Source: CAJCIT01 sp963771305
GTDB lineage: Bacteria; Acidobacteriota; Terriglobia; Bryobacterales; Bryobacteraceae
Length of the DNA: 64,000 nucleotides
Assembly: GCA_963771305.1 (NCBI GenBank)
Contig: CAVYTS010000018.1
Coordinates: 288,916-352,915 of the forward strand
Direction: 5' to 3'
Both the position numbers and the translations under genes were made by a program. Shown here one piece after another: positions 37,785 through 47,584 of this stretch (position 1 is its first letter; each line of letters starts with the position of its first letter). The notes beneath the pieces are model-generated. The model had not been told where the DNA came from. It ran no database searches and saw only the letters and a list, made by a program, of their open reading frames with translations.

Positions 37785-39949
37785 ACGCGAATTTCACTCG
37801 TCGCACGGCAATGAAAGCCGGGGCCGCCCTGGTTCTGGGCTTCAGTCTCCCCGTGCGCGGCGGGGCGAGCTCTTCGAACGCTGCCGAGCTGAATGCCTGG
37901 GTTACCATCACGCCGGATAATCAGATCACTCTCTTCACCGAGACCCCCGAAATGGGGCAGGGCACGCGAACTGCCAACGCCATGATGTTGGCCGAGGAGC
38001 TGGAAGTCGATTGGTCCACCATTCGTGTGGAACAGGCTCCCACCATTCCGGCCATGTACAAACATTTGACGACCGGCGGGAGTGGCGGTACATCATCCAC
38101 CTTCCTCCCGTTGCGCCAAGCCGGCGCCCAGGCGCGCGAAATGCTTCTCGCTGCGGGGGCTCAACAGTGGAATGCGCCGAAACGCGATTGTCGCGCCGAG
38201 CAGGGCACGATTGTCCACACCCCCACGGGCCGCCGCGCCAGCTATGGCGAGTTAGTCGAGACGGCATCCAAACTCGCAGTTCCCGAATTGGACAAAGTCC
38301 CACTCAAAGATCCCAAAGAGTTCCACACGATCGGGAAACCAATGCCGCGCGTCGATACCGCCGCCAAAATCGACGGAAGGGCCGTGTTCGGACTCGATGT
38401 GCGTGTTCCCGGCATGCTGTATGCTGTGATCGCGCGCTGTCCCCACTTTGGCGGCAAGCTCGTCCGGTTCGATGCGTCGGACGCGAAAGCGCTTCCCGGC
38501 GTCAAAGCGATTTTCGCGGTTCCGCCCATCGGCTTCGTGCCGGCGATTGAGCGCAATCTGAACGTCGCCGGTGGCGTGGCCGTCGTAGCAACTTCCAGCT
38601 GGGCGGCGATTCAAGCGCGAAACGCGCTGAATATCACCTGGGGCAAAGGTGCGCCCGAAAGTACAGCCAGCCTGCGTGAGCAGTTTCGTGAAAAAGCCGC
38701 CGGCCCGCCGACCGTGGTCAAAGCCGAGCGTGGGGATGTTTCCGGCGTGCTGGCGAGTGCCGCTCGAATCATCGAGGCGGATTATGAGATGCCTTTTCAG
38801 GCCCACGCCACCATGGAACCGATGAACACAACCGTCCATGTGCGCCCCGATGGGAGGATTGAGGTGTGGTCGCCGACCCAGGGCGGGGATTTGTCACAAA
38901 AAACGATAGCCGGCGTGGCAGGTATCGCCCCGCAAAACGTGATCGTCCACGTGACCTTCTCGGGCGGTTCATTCGGCCGCCGCTACCAGTGGGATTACCT
39001 CGCGGAGGCGTACCAGGTGGCCAAGGAAATAAAAGTCCCGGTTCAGGTACTGGGAACCCGCGAAGATGACATCCAGCACGATTTCTACCTGCAATATTCA
39101 TATCAGCGCGTATCGGGCGCTATCGATCCACAGGGCAACATCACCGCCTGGTCGCACCGTCTTGTCTCCACGCCCATCCGCGCCGTCTTTGACTCACCGG
39201 AATTGCTGAAAGATCCCAAACATGTCGCGAGCGCGGACAATCTGGGCGACATTCCCTATCAGACGGCCAATTACCGTTCCGACTACGCGCCCGTTCTGTC
39301 GGTTGTGCCGCGTGCCTGGTGGCGATCTGTCTCATCTCCGTTTCAGGTATTCGCCATCGAGTGTTTTGTGGATGAGCTGGCGCATGCCGCGGCCGCTGAC
39401 CCTCTGGAATTTCGCCTCAAGAATCTGCGCGTGGATCAACCGGAGCAGACCTCGAAGCTGCAAACCGTTCTGCAACTCGCGGCCTCGAAATCCGCTTGGG
39501 GCAAAGCGCTGCCTCCGAATCACGGGCGCGGGATCGCCTGTTGCCGGTTCGGAGATACCTACGTCGCCCACGTGGCCGAAGTTTCCGTCGAAAAAGACAG
39601 GCCCCGCGTTCTCCGCGTTGTGAGCGCGATCGACTGCGGGCTGGCTGTGAATCCCGACAGCGTGTGCGCGCAGATTGAAGGCGGCATCAATTACGCCCTG
39701 ACGCCCGTGCTCAGTGGCGAAATCAGCGTCAAAGAAGGAACCGTCGAGCAAAGCAACTTCCACAACTATCACGTCCTGAGAGTCAAGGACGCGCCTGACA
39801 TCGAGGTGTACCTGGTTCCGGGCAAAGACGCACCGTCGGGAGGCGTCGGTGAAGGGGGAGTGCCCCCGCTCGCACCAGCCGTTGCCAACGCGATCTTCGC
39901 CGCGACCGGCAAACGCGTGCGCAGGCTGCCTATTTCAAACATGGTTTGA
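37781..39949 (+). CDS. iorB: isoquinoline 1-oxidoreductase-type beta subunit (molybdopterin)
   Basis: Catalytic molybdenum subunit, 722 aa. N-terminal twin-arginine signal (TRRTAMKAGAALVLGFSL), so the complex is probably exported with its cofactor. Molybdopterin-binding blocks include MGQGTRTANAM, GGSFGRRYQWDY and the C-terminal GGVGEGGVPPLAP, whose Glu is the expected catalytic base. Uses a molybdenum cofactor whose nucleotide is added by a MobA/MocA enzyme such as the one at 15.1 kb. Complete and in frame. Confidence 0.9.
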   Translation: MNANFTRRTAMKAGAALVLGFSLPVRGGASSSNAAELNAWVTITPDNQITLFTETPEMGQGTRTANAMMLAEELEVDWSTIRVEQAPTIPAMYKHLTTGGSGGTSSTFLPLRQAGAQAREMLLAAGAQQWNAPKRDCRAEQGTIVHTPTGRRASYGELVETASKLAVPELDKVPLKDPKEFHTIGKPMPRVDTAAKIDGRAVFGLDVRVPGMLYAVIARCPHFGGKLVRFDASDAKALPGVKAIFAVPPIGFVPAIERNLNVAGGVAVVATSSWAAIQARNALNITWGKGAPESTASLREQFREKAAGPPTVVKAERGDVSGVLASAARIIEADYEMPFQAHATMEPMNTTVHVRPDGRIEVWSPTQGGDLSQKTIAGVAGIAPQNVIVHVTFSGGSFGRRYQWDYLAEAYQVAKEIKVPVQVLGTREDDIQHDFYLQYSYQRVSGAIDPQGNITAWSHRLVSTPIRAVFDSPELLKDPKHVASADNLGDIPYQTANYRSDYAPVLSVVPRAWWRSVSSPFQVFAIECFVDELAHAAAADPLEFRLKNLRVDQPEQTSKLQTVLQLAASKSAWGKALPPNHGRGIACCRFGDTYVAHVAEVSVEKDRPRVLRVVSAIDCGLAVNPDSVCAQIEGGINYALTPVLSGEISVKEGTVEQSNFHNYHVLRVKDAPDIEVYLVPGKDAPSGGVGEGGVPPLAPAVANAIFAATGKRVRRLPISNMV

Positions 39950-40349
39950 CGGCCAATTCCTGCTGCCGGCATCAGGGAAACCGCGGGGACGGTCTGCTAT
40001 GGAAGGAACCTCAATGCCGACGCGCTGAGCCATCGGTCTGTACGATTAGCGACGATACGAGGACTTTTTAGGACTGATCCAATCTTCTCCGAGGCAGGCT
40101 GACGGCTGGTCCCCGACAACGTCAGACCGGTGTTGCCCCGGAGATTAGCCGAGCATTTGTTCTCAGCGCCGAACCCTTTCAAGTTCAGTCGCTTGGTCTG
40201 GAACCCTCAGGATGAAATGCTAGGATCAGGTTCGTTAGGGTGCGCGATCGGGTATAGCCGCTGCCCCAAACTCGCGCGAGAGACTTTAGACTATTTGGGC
40301 ACGGCATGGTTTGTTTCTCGCGCACACCCCGTGAGATCTGGGTCAGGGA
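39950..40349. other. 400-bp gap with no recognised gene
   Basis: Between iorB and the MacA-like gene. Short open frames on either strand lack protein character. It probably holds the promoter of the exporter operon; I see no convincing terminator or RNA. Confidence 0.4.
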
Positions 40350-41720
40350 TTGTCAGGTCAAAGGAATTATCGAAGGCATCTAAGACTGATCCTGCTCATT
40401 GCCCTAGGGGCGGCTGGGTTAGCAACGGCGGGCTGGTTCCTCAAGGGAAGGCCCGATGCGCCCGCATTTCTGACCACCCGAGTCGAACAAGGCGGCCTCA
40501 CGAGCGTCGTTCAAGCGACAGGCACAATCAACCCGCTGACTACAGTGCCCGTGGGTTCGTACGTTTCCGGGACCGTAAAGTACATTTTTGCGGACTTCAA
40601 TTCGAGAGTGAATGCCGGTCAAGTACTGGCGCAGCTTGATCCCGAAATCTACGAGGCACAGGTGATCCAGGCGCGCGGCAACCTGGAGAACGCTATTGCG
40701 AGCCAGAAAAACCTGGAGGCCGCGGTGGGTGTCCAGGAAGCGTTGATCAAGACCAATGCCGCCAACCTAGAGCGGTCAAAGGCTGCCGCCGAGTATGCGC
40801 GAGTCACCGCGAACCGCTTTCTTCAACTCTCAAAAGAGGGCATCATCTCGCGGGACCATAGTGATCAACTGAAGTCGGGCATGGATCAGGCGGACGCCCA
40901 GGTTCGCGGCGCGGAGGCGCAGCTGAATCAGTCCACGGCCCAGCTCGCTCAAACTCGGGCCCAGATCGAGCAAGCGAAAGCCCAGGTGAAGACCTCGCAG
41001 GGCGCATTGGATCTTGCCGAAGCCAACCTGCGCTATTGCACGATCGTCTCCCCGATCAACGGAACGGTGGTGGCGCGCAATGTGACCGTAGGGCAGTCGG
41101 TCGCTGCTTCGCTGCAGGCGCCCATCGTCTTCAGCATCGCCCAGGACCTGACACGAATGCAGCTGTACGCCTCGACGGACGAATCCGATACTGGTCACAT
41201 CAAGGCTGGCACGGAGGCTGAGTTCCAGGTGGATGCTTTCCCCACGGAAATGTTCCGAGATCGCGTCAGCGCCATACGGCTGAATGCCACTACGGTGCAA
41301 AACGTGGTCACCTACAACACCATCATCGACTTTGAGAACCCCGACGGGAGGCTCCTGCCCGGTGAAACCGCCTATGCCACCATTCCTACCGGCCACGGGG
41401 AGGATTGCGTCAAGGTTCCGAACTCCGCCTTGCGATTCTCCCCGGCGGTCTCTGCCCAGGAATTACAGCAGTTCTACAAGAACGACAGGATCCCCACCGC
41501 GGCGACCACCTCCCACGCCGGTGGTTGGCAAGTAGTCTGGAAGCTGGAGGCGGGGAAAATTCACCCCGTCGCGATACAAGTGGGCATCACGGACTATACA
41601 TACACGCAACTTCTCTCCGGGAACCTGGGCCCGGGCGATGTGTTGGTGGTTGGAGAGACGTCAACTGTAGACTCAGGGTCACGGCCGCCGACTCCGAAAT
41701 TCGGCGGCCCCAGGCGTTAG
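40350..41720 (+). CDS. MacA-like periplasmic adaptor (membrane fusion protein)
   Basis: A 456-aa HlyD/RND-type adaptor that links an inner-membrane ABC pump to an outer-membrane channel. TTG start at 40350, N-terminal membrane anchor (LRLILLIALGAAGLATAGW), lipoyl half-motifs (GSYVSGTVKYIFADFNSRV and ATIVSPINGTVVARNV type), and a long coiled coil at about 110-230 rich in Ala/Gln (QLNQSTAQLAQTRAQIEQAK). Followed by MacB-type ATPase and permease genes. Confidence 0.9.
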   Translation: MSGQRNYRRHLRLILLIALGAAGLATAGWFLKGRPDAPAFLTTRVEQGGLTSVVQATGTINPLTTVPVGSYVSGTVKYIFADFNSRVNAGQVLAQLDPEIYEAQVIQARGNLENAIASQKNLEAAVGVQEALIKTNAANLERSKAAAEYARVTANRFLQLSKEGIISRDHSDQLKSGMDQADAQVRGAEAQLNQSTAQLAQTRAQIEQAKAQVKTSQGALDLAEANLRYCTIVSPINGTVVARNVTVGQSVAASLQAPIVFSIAQDLTRMQLYASTDESDTGHIKAGTEAEFQVDAFPTEMFRDRVSAIRLNATTVQNVVTYNTIIDFENPDGRLLPGETAYATIPTGHGEDCVKVPNSALRFSPAVSAQELQQFYKNDRIPTAATTSHAGGWQVVWKLEAGKIHPVAIQVGITDYTYTQLLSGNLGPGDVLVVGETSTVDSGSRPPTPKFGGPRR

Positions 41721-41724
41721 TGGT

Positions 41725-42558
41725 ATGGCGCAACTAGTGCAGGACGGTCTCGGAGTTGAAGCAGTTACCCGGACTTCACCGACCATAGTGGTGAACGATC
41801 TTTACAAGACCTACAATCTGGGCGAGGTCCAAGCGCCAGCGCTGCGCGGTGTTTCGCTCACTGTGGGGCGCGGCGAGTTTGTGGGTATTATGGGGGCGTC
41901 GGGTTCCGGGAAATCGACTTTCATGAACCTGATCGGATGTCTCGACCGGCCGACCCGCGGCGCTTATTACCTGGACGGCCAAGACATTTCGCAGCTTTCC
42001 AAGCGCGAGCTTTCGAGAATCCGAAACCAGAAGATCGGATTTGTTTTTCAAGGTTTCAATCTATTACCGCGTACGTCCGCATTGGAGAACGCCGAGCTTC
42101 CGCTCCTTTATTCCGGAACCGGGCGTAAAGAGCGAATTGATCGCGCCAGGCAGGCGCTCCACCTGGTTGGTTTGGACGGCCGTGAAAAGCACCATCCATC
42201 CCAGTTGTCAGGTGGCCAACAGCAACGAGTCGCCATTGCCCGCGCCCTCATCAACAATCCCTCTATCCTGCTGGCGGACGAGCCTACCGGAAATCTGGAC
42301 ACTCGAACCAGCGTCGAAATTATGGATATTTTTCAGCGCTTGAACGAAGATCGGCATTTGACGATTCTGCTGGTGACACACGAGGAGGATATCGCCCGCA
42401 ACGCCAAGCGAATAGTCGTGTTTCGGGACGGGCGAATCCGGCGCGATACGCCGGTAGAGGATCGACTGTGCGCCGCGGAGATCCTTCCAAAGCTCGCCTC
42501 GGCAGAGGAAAAGGAAGAGACGGAACAAGCCGGGAAGGGAGGGCAGCCATGGGCCTGA
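41725..42558 (+). CDS. MacB-type ABC transporter ATPase (LolD-like)
   Basis: A 277-aa ATPase of the lipoprotein/macrolide exporter family. Walker A GASGSGKS, Q-loop FVFQGFNLLPRTSALEN, signature LSGGQQQRVAIARA, Walker B LLADEPTGNLD, and the switch His in LVTHEED. Overlaps the permease start by 10 nt. Starts 5 nt after the MacA-like stop. Confidence 0.93.
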   Translation: MAQLVQDGLGVEAVTRTSPTIVVNDLYKTYNLGEVQAPALRGVSLTVGRGEFVGIMGASGSGKSTFMNLIGCLDRPTRGAYYLDGQDISQLSKRELSRIRNQKIGFVFQGFNLLPRTSALENAELPLLYSGTGRKERIDRARQALHLVGLDGREKHHPSQLSGGQQQRVAIARALINNPSILLADEPTGNLDTRTSVEIMDIFQRLNEDRHLTILLVTHEEDIARNAKRIVVFRDGRIRRDTPVEDRLCAAEILPKLASAEEKEETEQAGKGGQPWA

Positions 42559-43766
42559 TCTCGATTTTGCGCGTGGCCACACTGGCTCTGGCGCGTAACA
42601 AGATGCGGAGTGTGCTGACGATGTTGGGGATTATCATCGGCGTTGCCGCGGTGATTTGTAGTGTCGGCGTCGGGACCGGTGCATCTCATCAGATTCAACA
42701 ACAGATCGCCAATCTCGGCGACAACATGATCTGGGTCGAGGCGGGAGGTCGCAGCGTTAATGGCGTGCGCACGGGCACAAGAGGGACAAAAACACTGGTT
42801 CTCGCCGATTCCAAGGCGATTCAACAACAAATCCCAAATATCACCAATGTCACGCCGAACGTTGACTCAAATATCCAAGTTATTTACGGGAACCAAAACT
42901 GGTACACGCAGATTCGCGGCGTGGCGCCGGAATACTTGGCAGTTCGCCGGTGGCGCATCGAGAGGGGCAGCGCCTTCTTTCAAGAGGATGTAGATAGAGC
43001 CACGAATGTTTGTTTGTTAGGCAACACCGTTGTGGAAAATCTATTTGGGTCGGAGGATCCGATTGGCAAGACCATCCGCGTCCGCAACCTTCCCTGTCTA
43101 GTGATCGGTGTATTAAAGGCCAAAGGGCAGTCTCCCAGCGGGCAGGACCAGGACGATTTCTTCCTCATGCCCTTCACAACCGTGCAAAAGAAGATTCAAG
43201 GAATCGACTGGCTGGACGACATCATGCTTTCGGCAGAGACCCCAGCTGCGATCAAGCCGATTGAACGCCAGATTACAGGGCTGCTGCGCGAACGCCACCA
43301 TTTACGCCCGGACGAAGAGAGTGATTTCAATCTCCGCCACCCCGCCGAGATCGCTCAAGCCGGCGCCGAATCCCAGCGCATCATGACGATTCTGCTGGCA
43401 AGCATCGCGTCGGTATCGTTGATTGTCGGCGGCATCGGGATCATGAACATCATGCTCGTGTCTGTCACCGAGCGTACGAGGGAAATTGGCCTTCGGCTGG
43501 CCGTCGGCGCCGGGGAAGGGGATGTTCAGATGCAGTTTCTAGGCGAGGCTACAGTCCTCAGCGCCCTGGGTGGAGGCATCGGTGTCGTGATGGGGATTCT
43601 CGCTTCCAACATCATCTCGTCTACCCTTGGCTGGCCCACGCTCGTGCCCTGGGCCGTGCTGGTGATCGCGGTGGTCTTCTCAGCCGTGGTTGGAATCTTC
43701 TTCGGCTACTATCCAGCGCACAAAGCGGCTCATCTCGATCCGATCGAGGCACTGAGATACGAATGA
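42549..43766 (+). CDS. MacB-type ABC transporter permease
   Basis: A 405-aa permease: one TM segment near the N-terminus (MRSVLTMLGIIIGVAAVI), a large periplasmic MacB domain (about 45-280), then three TM segments (IASVSLIVGGIGIMNIMLV onward) ending in ALRYE, the family's usual C-terminus. The ATG at 42549 is chosen because GGGAGGG lies upstream and the family starts here. With the two upstream genes it forms a complete inner-membrane exporter; no outer-membrane factor is nearby. Confidence 0.93.
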   Translation: MGLISILRVATLALARNKMRSVLTMLGIIIGVAAVICSVGVGTGASHQIQQQIANLGDNMIWVEAGGRSVNGVRTGTRGTKTLVLADSKAIQQQIPNITNVTPNVDSNIQVIYGNQNWYTQIRGVAPEYLAVRRWRIERGSAFFQEDVDRATNVCLLGNTVVENLFGSEDPIGKTIRVRNLPCLVIGVLKAKGQSPSGQDQDDFFLMPFTTVQKKIQGIDWLDDIMLSAETPAAIKPIERQITGLLRERHHLRPDEESDFNLRHPAEIAQAGAESQRIMTILLASIASVSLIVGGIGIMNIMLVSVTERTREIGLRLAVGAGEGDVQMQFLGEATVLSALGGGIGVVMGILASNIISSTLGWPTLVPWAVLVIAVVFSAVVGIFFGYYPAHKAAHLDPIEALRYE

Positions 43767-43783
43767 CCGTTAAAAGGCAGGAA

Positions 43784-44161
43784 ATGAATACGCGCCGGCG
43801 GATGTGGGCTGCCCTTGTGCTTGTGTCTGTTTTGGCCGTTCCTATGGTGGCACAGACAGCAAGAAAGCCTTCCAGCGAAGGGGACCTCTCGACGGCCGAA
43901 TTTTTTATTATTTCATCAGTGGACCTGGGGAAGAAGCAAATTCTGCTGAAGCGACCGACCGAGGTCACGGAACTGATGCAGGTGCAGGACGACACCCGCT
44001 ATTTCGAAGAGAACCAAAAACCTCTCAAACTAACCGACCTACGCGCCGGAGACACGGTGTACATTACGTCAAGACGGAATGGTGAACAGTCGATAGCCCT
44101 CATCATTCGCAAAGGTCCTATGACGTTGGAGATCCTTCGCGAACGTTATTTGAAGAAATAG
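43784..44161 (+). CDS. small secreted hypothetical protein
   Basis: A 125-aa protein with a signal peptide (MWAALVLVSVLAVPMVAQ) and a small beta-rich domain (FFIISSVDLGKKQILLKRP, DLRAGDTVYITSR) ending in a basic helix. The ATG at 43784 has AGGCAGGAA before it; an alternative ATG at 43763 overlaps the permease stop. Probably in the same operon as the exporter. Function unknown; the strand pattern resembles small OB-like folds. Confidence 0.65.
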   Translation: MNTRRRMWAALVLVSVLAVPMVAQTARKPSSEGDLSTAEFFIISSVDLGKKQILLKRPTEVTELMQVQDDTRYFEENQKPLKLTDLRAGDTVYITSRRNGEQSIALIIRKGPMTLEILRERYLKK

Positions 44162-44192
44162 AGAGTGCGTTTCTCAGCTTGGCTGGACCGGA

Positions 44193-45425
44193 TTGAAGGG
44201 AATGCAGTTTCGAAACTGCCTTAAACTCGTTTACTCGCTTGTGTGCCTGCCCGGCGTAGTGTATGCCCAGCAGCCGCGGGCTGCCTCGGCGGGTGCTGAC
44301 TACGTTGGTTCCGCCGCCTGCAAGACCTGCCATCCCGGGATGTACGAACGCTGGAGCAAAACTCGTATGGCAAACGTGGTTCGGGACCCGAAGGTTCACC
44401 CGGAAGCGATCATTCCGGACCTCTCGAAGCCCAATCCGTTGGTGAGGTTCACCAAGGACGACATCGCTTTCGTTTACGGCAGCAAATGGAAGCAGCGCTA
44501 TTTCACCAAGAAGGGCGATGACTACTATCCGCTGGGGGAGCAATGGGACGTGACGAATCAGATTTGGCGCGCGTATATGGTTGCTCCGAACACCGACTGG
44601 TGGGTGCCCTTTTACCCTGCCGACAACATGCAACGCCCGACCGGGCCGCTCTGCGACGGCTGCCACTCCGTGAACTACAACATTCAGACGAAGACGGTGA
44701 CGGAGTGGAATGTGGGCTGCGAAAAATGTCACGGGCCTGGAGGCGCGCACGTCCGGCAACCTTCGCAAAAGAACATCATCAATCCAGCCCGGCTCGACAG
44801 TGTGCAGGCGACCAACGTATGCCTGCAATGCCATTCCCAGGGGCAACCGCTGAACAATCCCATCAACGGCAAATACTACGATTGGCCCGTGGGTTTCCAG
44901 GTGGGGATGAATCTCAAGGACTTCTGGAAACTGGAGGAGCACAAACTAGGGGAGCAGACATTCATGCACTTCGCCGACGGAACTGCCCACAAGAACCGGA
45001 TGCAGGGTAACGACTTTGTCCAAAGCGCCATGTACACACACGGTGTGACCTGTTTCAGTTGCCACGACGTGCACGGGACGCAGAACAATGCCGACCTGAT
45101 GAAGCCGGCAAACGTGATGTGCCTGGAGTGTCATGGTCCAAATTCGCCCAACGGTCCGCACGCCACGACGATTGAAGCGCACACTCACCACGCGGCGGGC
45201 AGCGCGGGGAATGAGTGCATTGCCTGCCACATGCCGAAGATTGAGGCGGAAATCGCCAACGTCGACGTTCGCGCGCACACATTTAAATTCATAACTCCGG
45301 AGGACACGAAGCTATTGAAGGTGCCGAATCCTTGCGCAGGGTGTCATGCCGACAAGCCGGCGAATTGGGCTGAGGAGACGCTGGGGAGTTGGTCGAATGT
45401 TTCACCGTGGAGGGTGGCGCAATGA
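44193..45425 (+). CDS. octahaem c-type cytochrome (cytochrome c554-like)
   Basis: A 410-aa secreted multihaem protein. Signal peptide (CLKLVYSLVCLPGVVYAQ) and eight CxxCH motifs: CKTCH, CDGCH, CEKCH, CLQCH, CFSCH, CLECH, CIACH and CAGCH. Spacing and surrounding sequence suggest the cytochrome c554/c' group. Two Trp-rich stretches (WWVPFYPADNM) occur between haems. TTG at 44193 is taken as start; an ATG at 44202 has its AAGGG too close. Its TGA overlaps the ATG of the next gene. Possible roles are extracellular or periplasmic electron transfer or reduction of nitrogen or metal compounds; not decidable here. Confidence 0.9.
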   Translation: MKGMQFRNCLKLVYSLVCLPGVVYAQQPRAASAGADYVGSAACKTCHPGMYERWSKTRMANVVRDPKVHPEAIIPDLSKPNPLVRFTKDDIAFVYGSKWKQRYFTKKGDDYYPLGEQWDVTNQIWRAYMVAPNTDWWVPFYPADNMQRPTGPLCDGCHSVNYNIQTKTVTEWNVGCEKCHGPGGAHVRQPSQKNIINPARLDSVQATNVCLQCHSQGQPLNNPINGKYYDWPVGFQVGMNLKDFWKLEEHKLGEQTFMHFADGTAHKNRMQGNDFVQSAMYTHGVTCFSCHDVHGTQNNADLMKPANVMCLECHGPNSPNGPHATTIEAHTHHAAGSAGNECIACHMPKIEAEIANVDVRAHTFKFITPEDTKLLKVPNPCAGCHADKPANWAEETLGSWSNVSPWRVAQ

Positions 45426-46444
45426 GAGTTACGATTTCAGGCTTGGGATCAGAATTTATCGCGCGAATGGCGATTCTTGCATCGCTAATCGTTTTGGTTG
45501 CCGTGAGCGTGCCTGCGCAGATTGAGGCCATACCTAAGCTGCAAAAAACCATCGATTTGCCGGGTGTGCAGGGGCGAATCGATCATATGGCCTTCGATGC
45601 GAAGACGGGCCGTCTCTTTGTGGCAGCTTTGGGCAACAACACCGTGGAGATTGTGGACGTCAATCAGGGGAAACGACTGCATTCGATTTCGGGGTTGCAC
45701 GAGCCTCAGGGCATTCTCTATTTGCGTGATGTGAACCGGCTCTACGTCGCGAACGCGGCGGACGGTATCGTGCTGGTCTTCGACGGCACCACGTACGGAC
45801 TTATCAAGAGCATCAGTTTGGGCTCGGATGCAGACAACGTGCGTTTCGATTCTGAGCACCGTGAGATCTATGTTGGGTATGGAAGCGGGGCCTTGGGCAT
45901 TCTTCGGGAGGACGGGAGCGTGGTTGATGATATTAAGCTGGATGCGCATCCTGAGTCCTTTCAGCTCGAAACCGTGAGCCATCGAATTTTCGTGAATCTG
46001 CCGGATTCAAAGAAGGTGGCCGTCGTCGATAGGAATACGAAGGCGGTGGCTGCCACTTGGAGCACGGGCGCAGCGCTGGCGAACTTTCCTATGGCGCTCG
46101 ACGAGCAGGGCCACCGGCTGTTCATTGTGTGCCGTCAACCCGCGACACTGCTCGTTTTGAACACGGATACTGGCGCCGTCATCGCAAAACTGCCCACGGT
46201 GGGGGATTGCGACGATGTGTTTTACGACCGCGCTTCAAAAAGCGTCTACGCAAGCGGTGGCGGAGGAAGTGTTTCAGTGTTCGAGGAAAAAGGCCCTGCT
46301 CAATTCAGGGAACTCGGCCGCATCAGCACCAGAAAGGGTGCGCGTACGAGTTTCTTTTCGTCTGAGTCGCAGTGCCTTTACGTCGCGGCAAGGCAGCAAG
46401 GGTCGGAAGCCGCCGCGATCTACGTGTTTACCACGAAGCCTTAA
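45422..46444 (+). CDS. secreted YncE-like beta-propeller protein
   Basis: A 340-aa protein with a signal peptide (MAILASLIVLVAVSVPAQ from a second ATG at 45467) and repeated four-stranded blades of the NHL/YVTN type, for example RLFVAALGNNTVEIVDVNQG and RLYVANAADGIVLVFDGTTY. Translationally coupled to the octahaem cytochrome gene (ATGA), which suggests they act together in the periplasm. The first blade starts directly after the signal. Confidence 0.85.
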   Translation: MRVTISGLGSEFIARMAILASLIVLVAVSVPAQIEAIPKLQKTIDLPGVQGRIDHMAFDAKTGRLFVAALGNNTVEIVDVNQGKRLHSISGLHEPQGILYLRDVNRLYVANAADGIVLVFDGTTYGLIKSISLGSDADNVRFDSEHREIYVGYGSGALGILREDGSVVDDIKLDAHPESFQLETVSHRIFVNLPDSKKVAVVDRNTKAVAATWSTGAALANFPMALDEQGHRLFIVCRQPATLLVLNTDTGAVIAKLPTVGDCDDVFYDRASKSVYASGGGGSVSVFEEKGPAQFRELGRISTRKGARTSFFSSESQCLYVAARQQGSEAAAIYVFTTKP

Positions 46445-46537
46445 TTTCGACGTGCCCATTCGTGCATAATTAAGAGATCACAGGCGATAACGAGACATAT
46501 CAGGCGGGATCAGTGTAAAGCTCTGAGCGGCTTGGCT

Positions 46538-46763
46538 TTAAGAGCCAAATACCACCAGCAGGTCATTCAGATCGTGGCGAGGGATGGGTTCTTCGCGGAG
46601 TTCCGACCTCGCTGCGGCCAACTCGAGCTCGACTAAGAGGCGCTGATACTGTTGCGTGAAACTCAATTGCCGCGGCATTCAACGTCGACTGCTCGTGGTT
46701 AGCCATCTTGAGGGCAATCAGATCGGCCACGTGCGGTAAACGGAAGTGCTTATTCAGCACCAT
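46538..46763 (-). pseudogene. remnant of a small helical protein, frameshifted
   Basis: From an ATG at 46763 (AGAGG upstream) the frame gives VLNKHFRLPHVADLIALK and further helix. Near 46660 the coherent helical sequence moves to another frame (QQYQRLLVELELAAARSELR, then IPRHDLNDLLVVFGS), ending at a TAA at 46538. About 75 aa if repaired. No family recognised. The rest of the 46445-46831 gap holds nothing I can identify. Confidence 0.4.
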
Positions 46764-46831
46764 CAGGTTCGCTTGCCTCTAGTGGCGCGATCACTGACCG
46801 CCTGTGCTAAACCTGATGCGTGAGGAAGAAG

Positions 46832-47377
46832 ATGGGCGATGACTTTGCTGTCATTTCATTCGTCGCAACAGCTCGGAACTTTTGCGATTTGCTCGAAACG
46901 AATACCCATCGCTCAAAGAAGCGGTTCTTGAAGCAGGTGTTGACTGCGACAGTGTCGCTCTACGGCGCGGGCCTGGAGTTGCCCGATGTAAAGCCGGACG
47001 CCGGCTTCAACCCACTCGGAGAGTGGTTTGAGCATAACGAGGGATTGCCCATTGCCGAGCGGATCAATCAGAACCCCGAGATTAAAGAGCCATCCCGACG
47101 GAAGCAGTTGATTCGCCGAAATATCATTCTTTCGCTCGGTGGCGAACTTCCATACCAAGAGATTTTCGAGCCATTTCAGGGTCACGAACCGGTCACAGGC
47201 ACTGTTTCCGATGATCTGGAGGATATCTACGGTGACCTTAAAGAGGGACTCCTGGCGATGGAAGGCTCGGAGAGGCCTTCAGCGAACATCGTGTGGCAAT
47301 GGAAGTTTGGCCTTGAAAGCCACTGGGGAAGACACTGCAATGCACTGCAGGCTCTTTTGCACGTAGTGCAACGGTAG
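46832..47377 (+). CDS. DUF5063-like protein
   Basis: A 181-aa soluble, helical, acidic protein starting MGDDFAVISFVATARNFC. Its C-terminal WKFGLESHWGRHCNALQALL resembles the conserved ending of DUF5063 proteins, where a His/Trp-Gly-x-His motif is typical. Function of the family is unknown. An ATG 12 nt upstream (46820) is also possible. Stands alone. Confidence 0.6.
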   Translation: MGDDFAVISFVATARNFCDLLETNTHRSKKRFLKQVLTATVSLYGAGLELPDVKPDAGFNPLGEWFEHNEGLPIAERINQNPEIKEPSRRKQLIRRNIILSLGGELPYQEIFEPFQGHEPVTGTVSDDLEDIYGDLKEGLLAMEGSERPSANIVWQWKFGLESHWGRHCNALQALLHVVQR

Positions 47378-47584
47378 TTACATAGCACCAGCCGACTTTT
47401 CAGAGGAGAACCCTAAACAGTATTCTCGTTTAGCAGATTTCTGGATGCCCGATAAGGACCGATAGACGGGCATATCGTCAGCAATCATAGGTAGTGGCCC
47501 GACGGAGTACGATTACTGGATTAGACTTTCATTCCCAAGATCGTCTGCGACTTCGATCCGACCGGCCCGCTCGCGTGCCGCACT

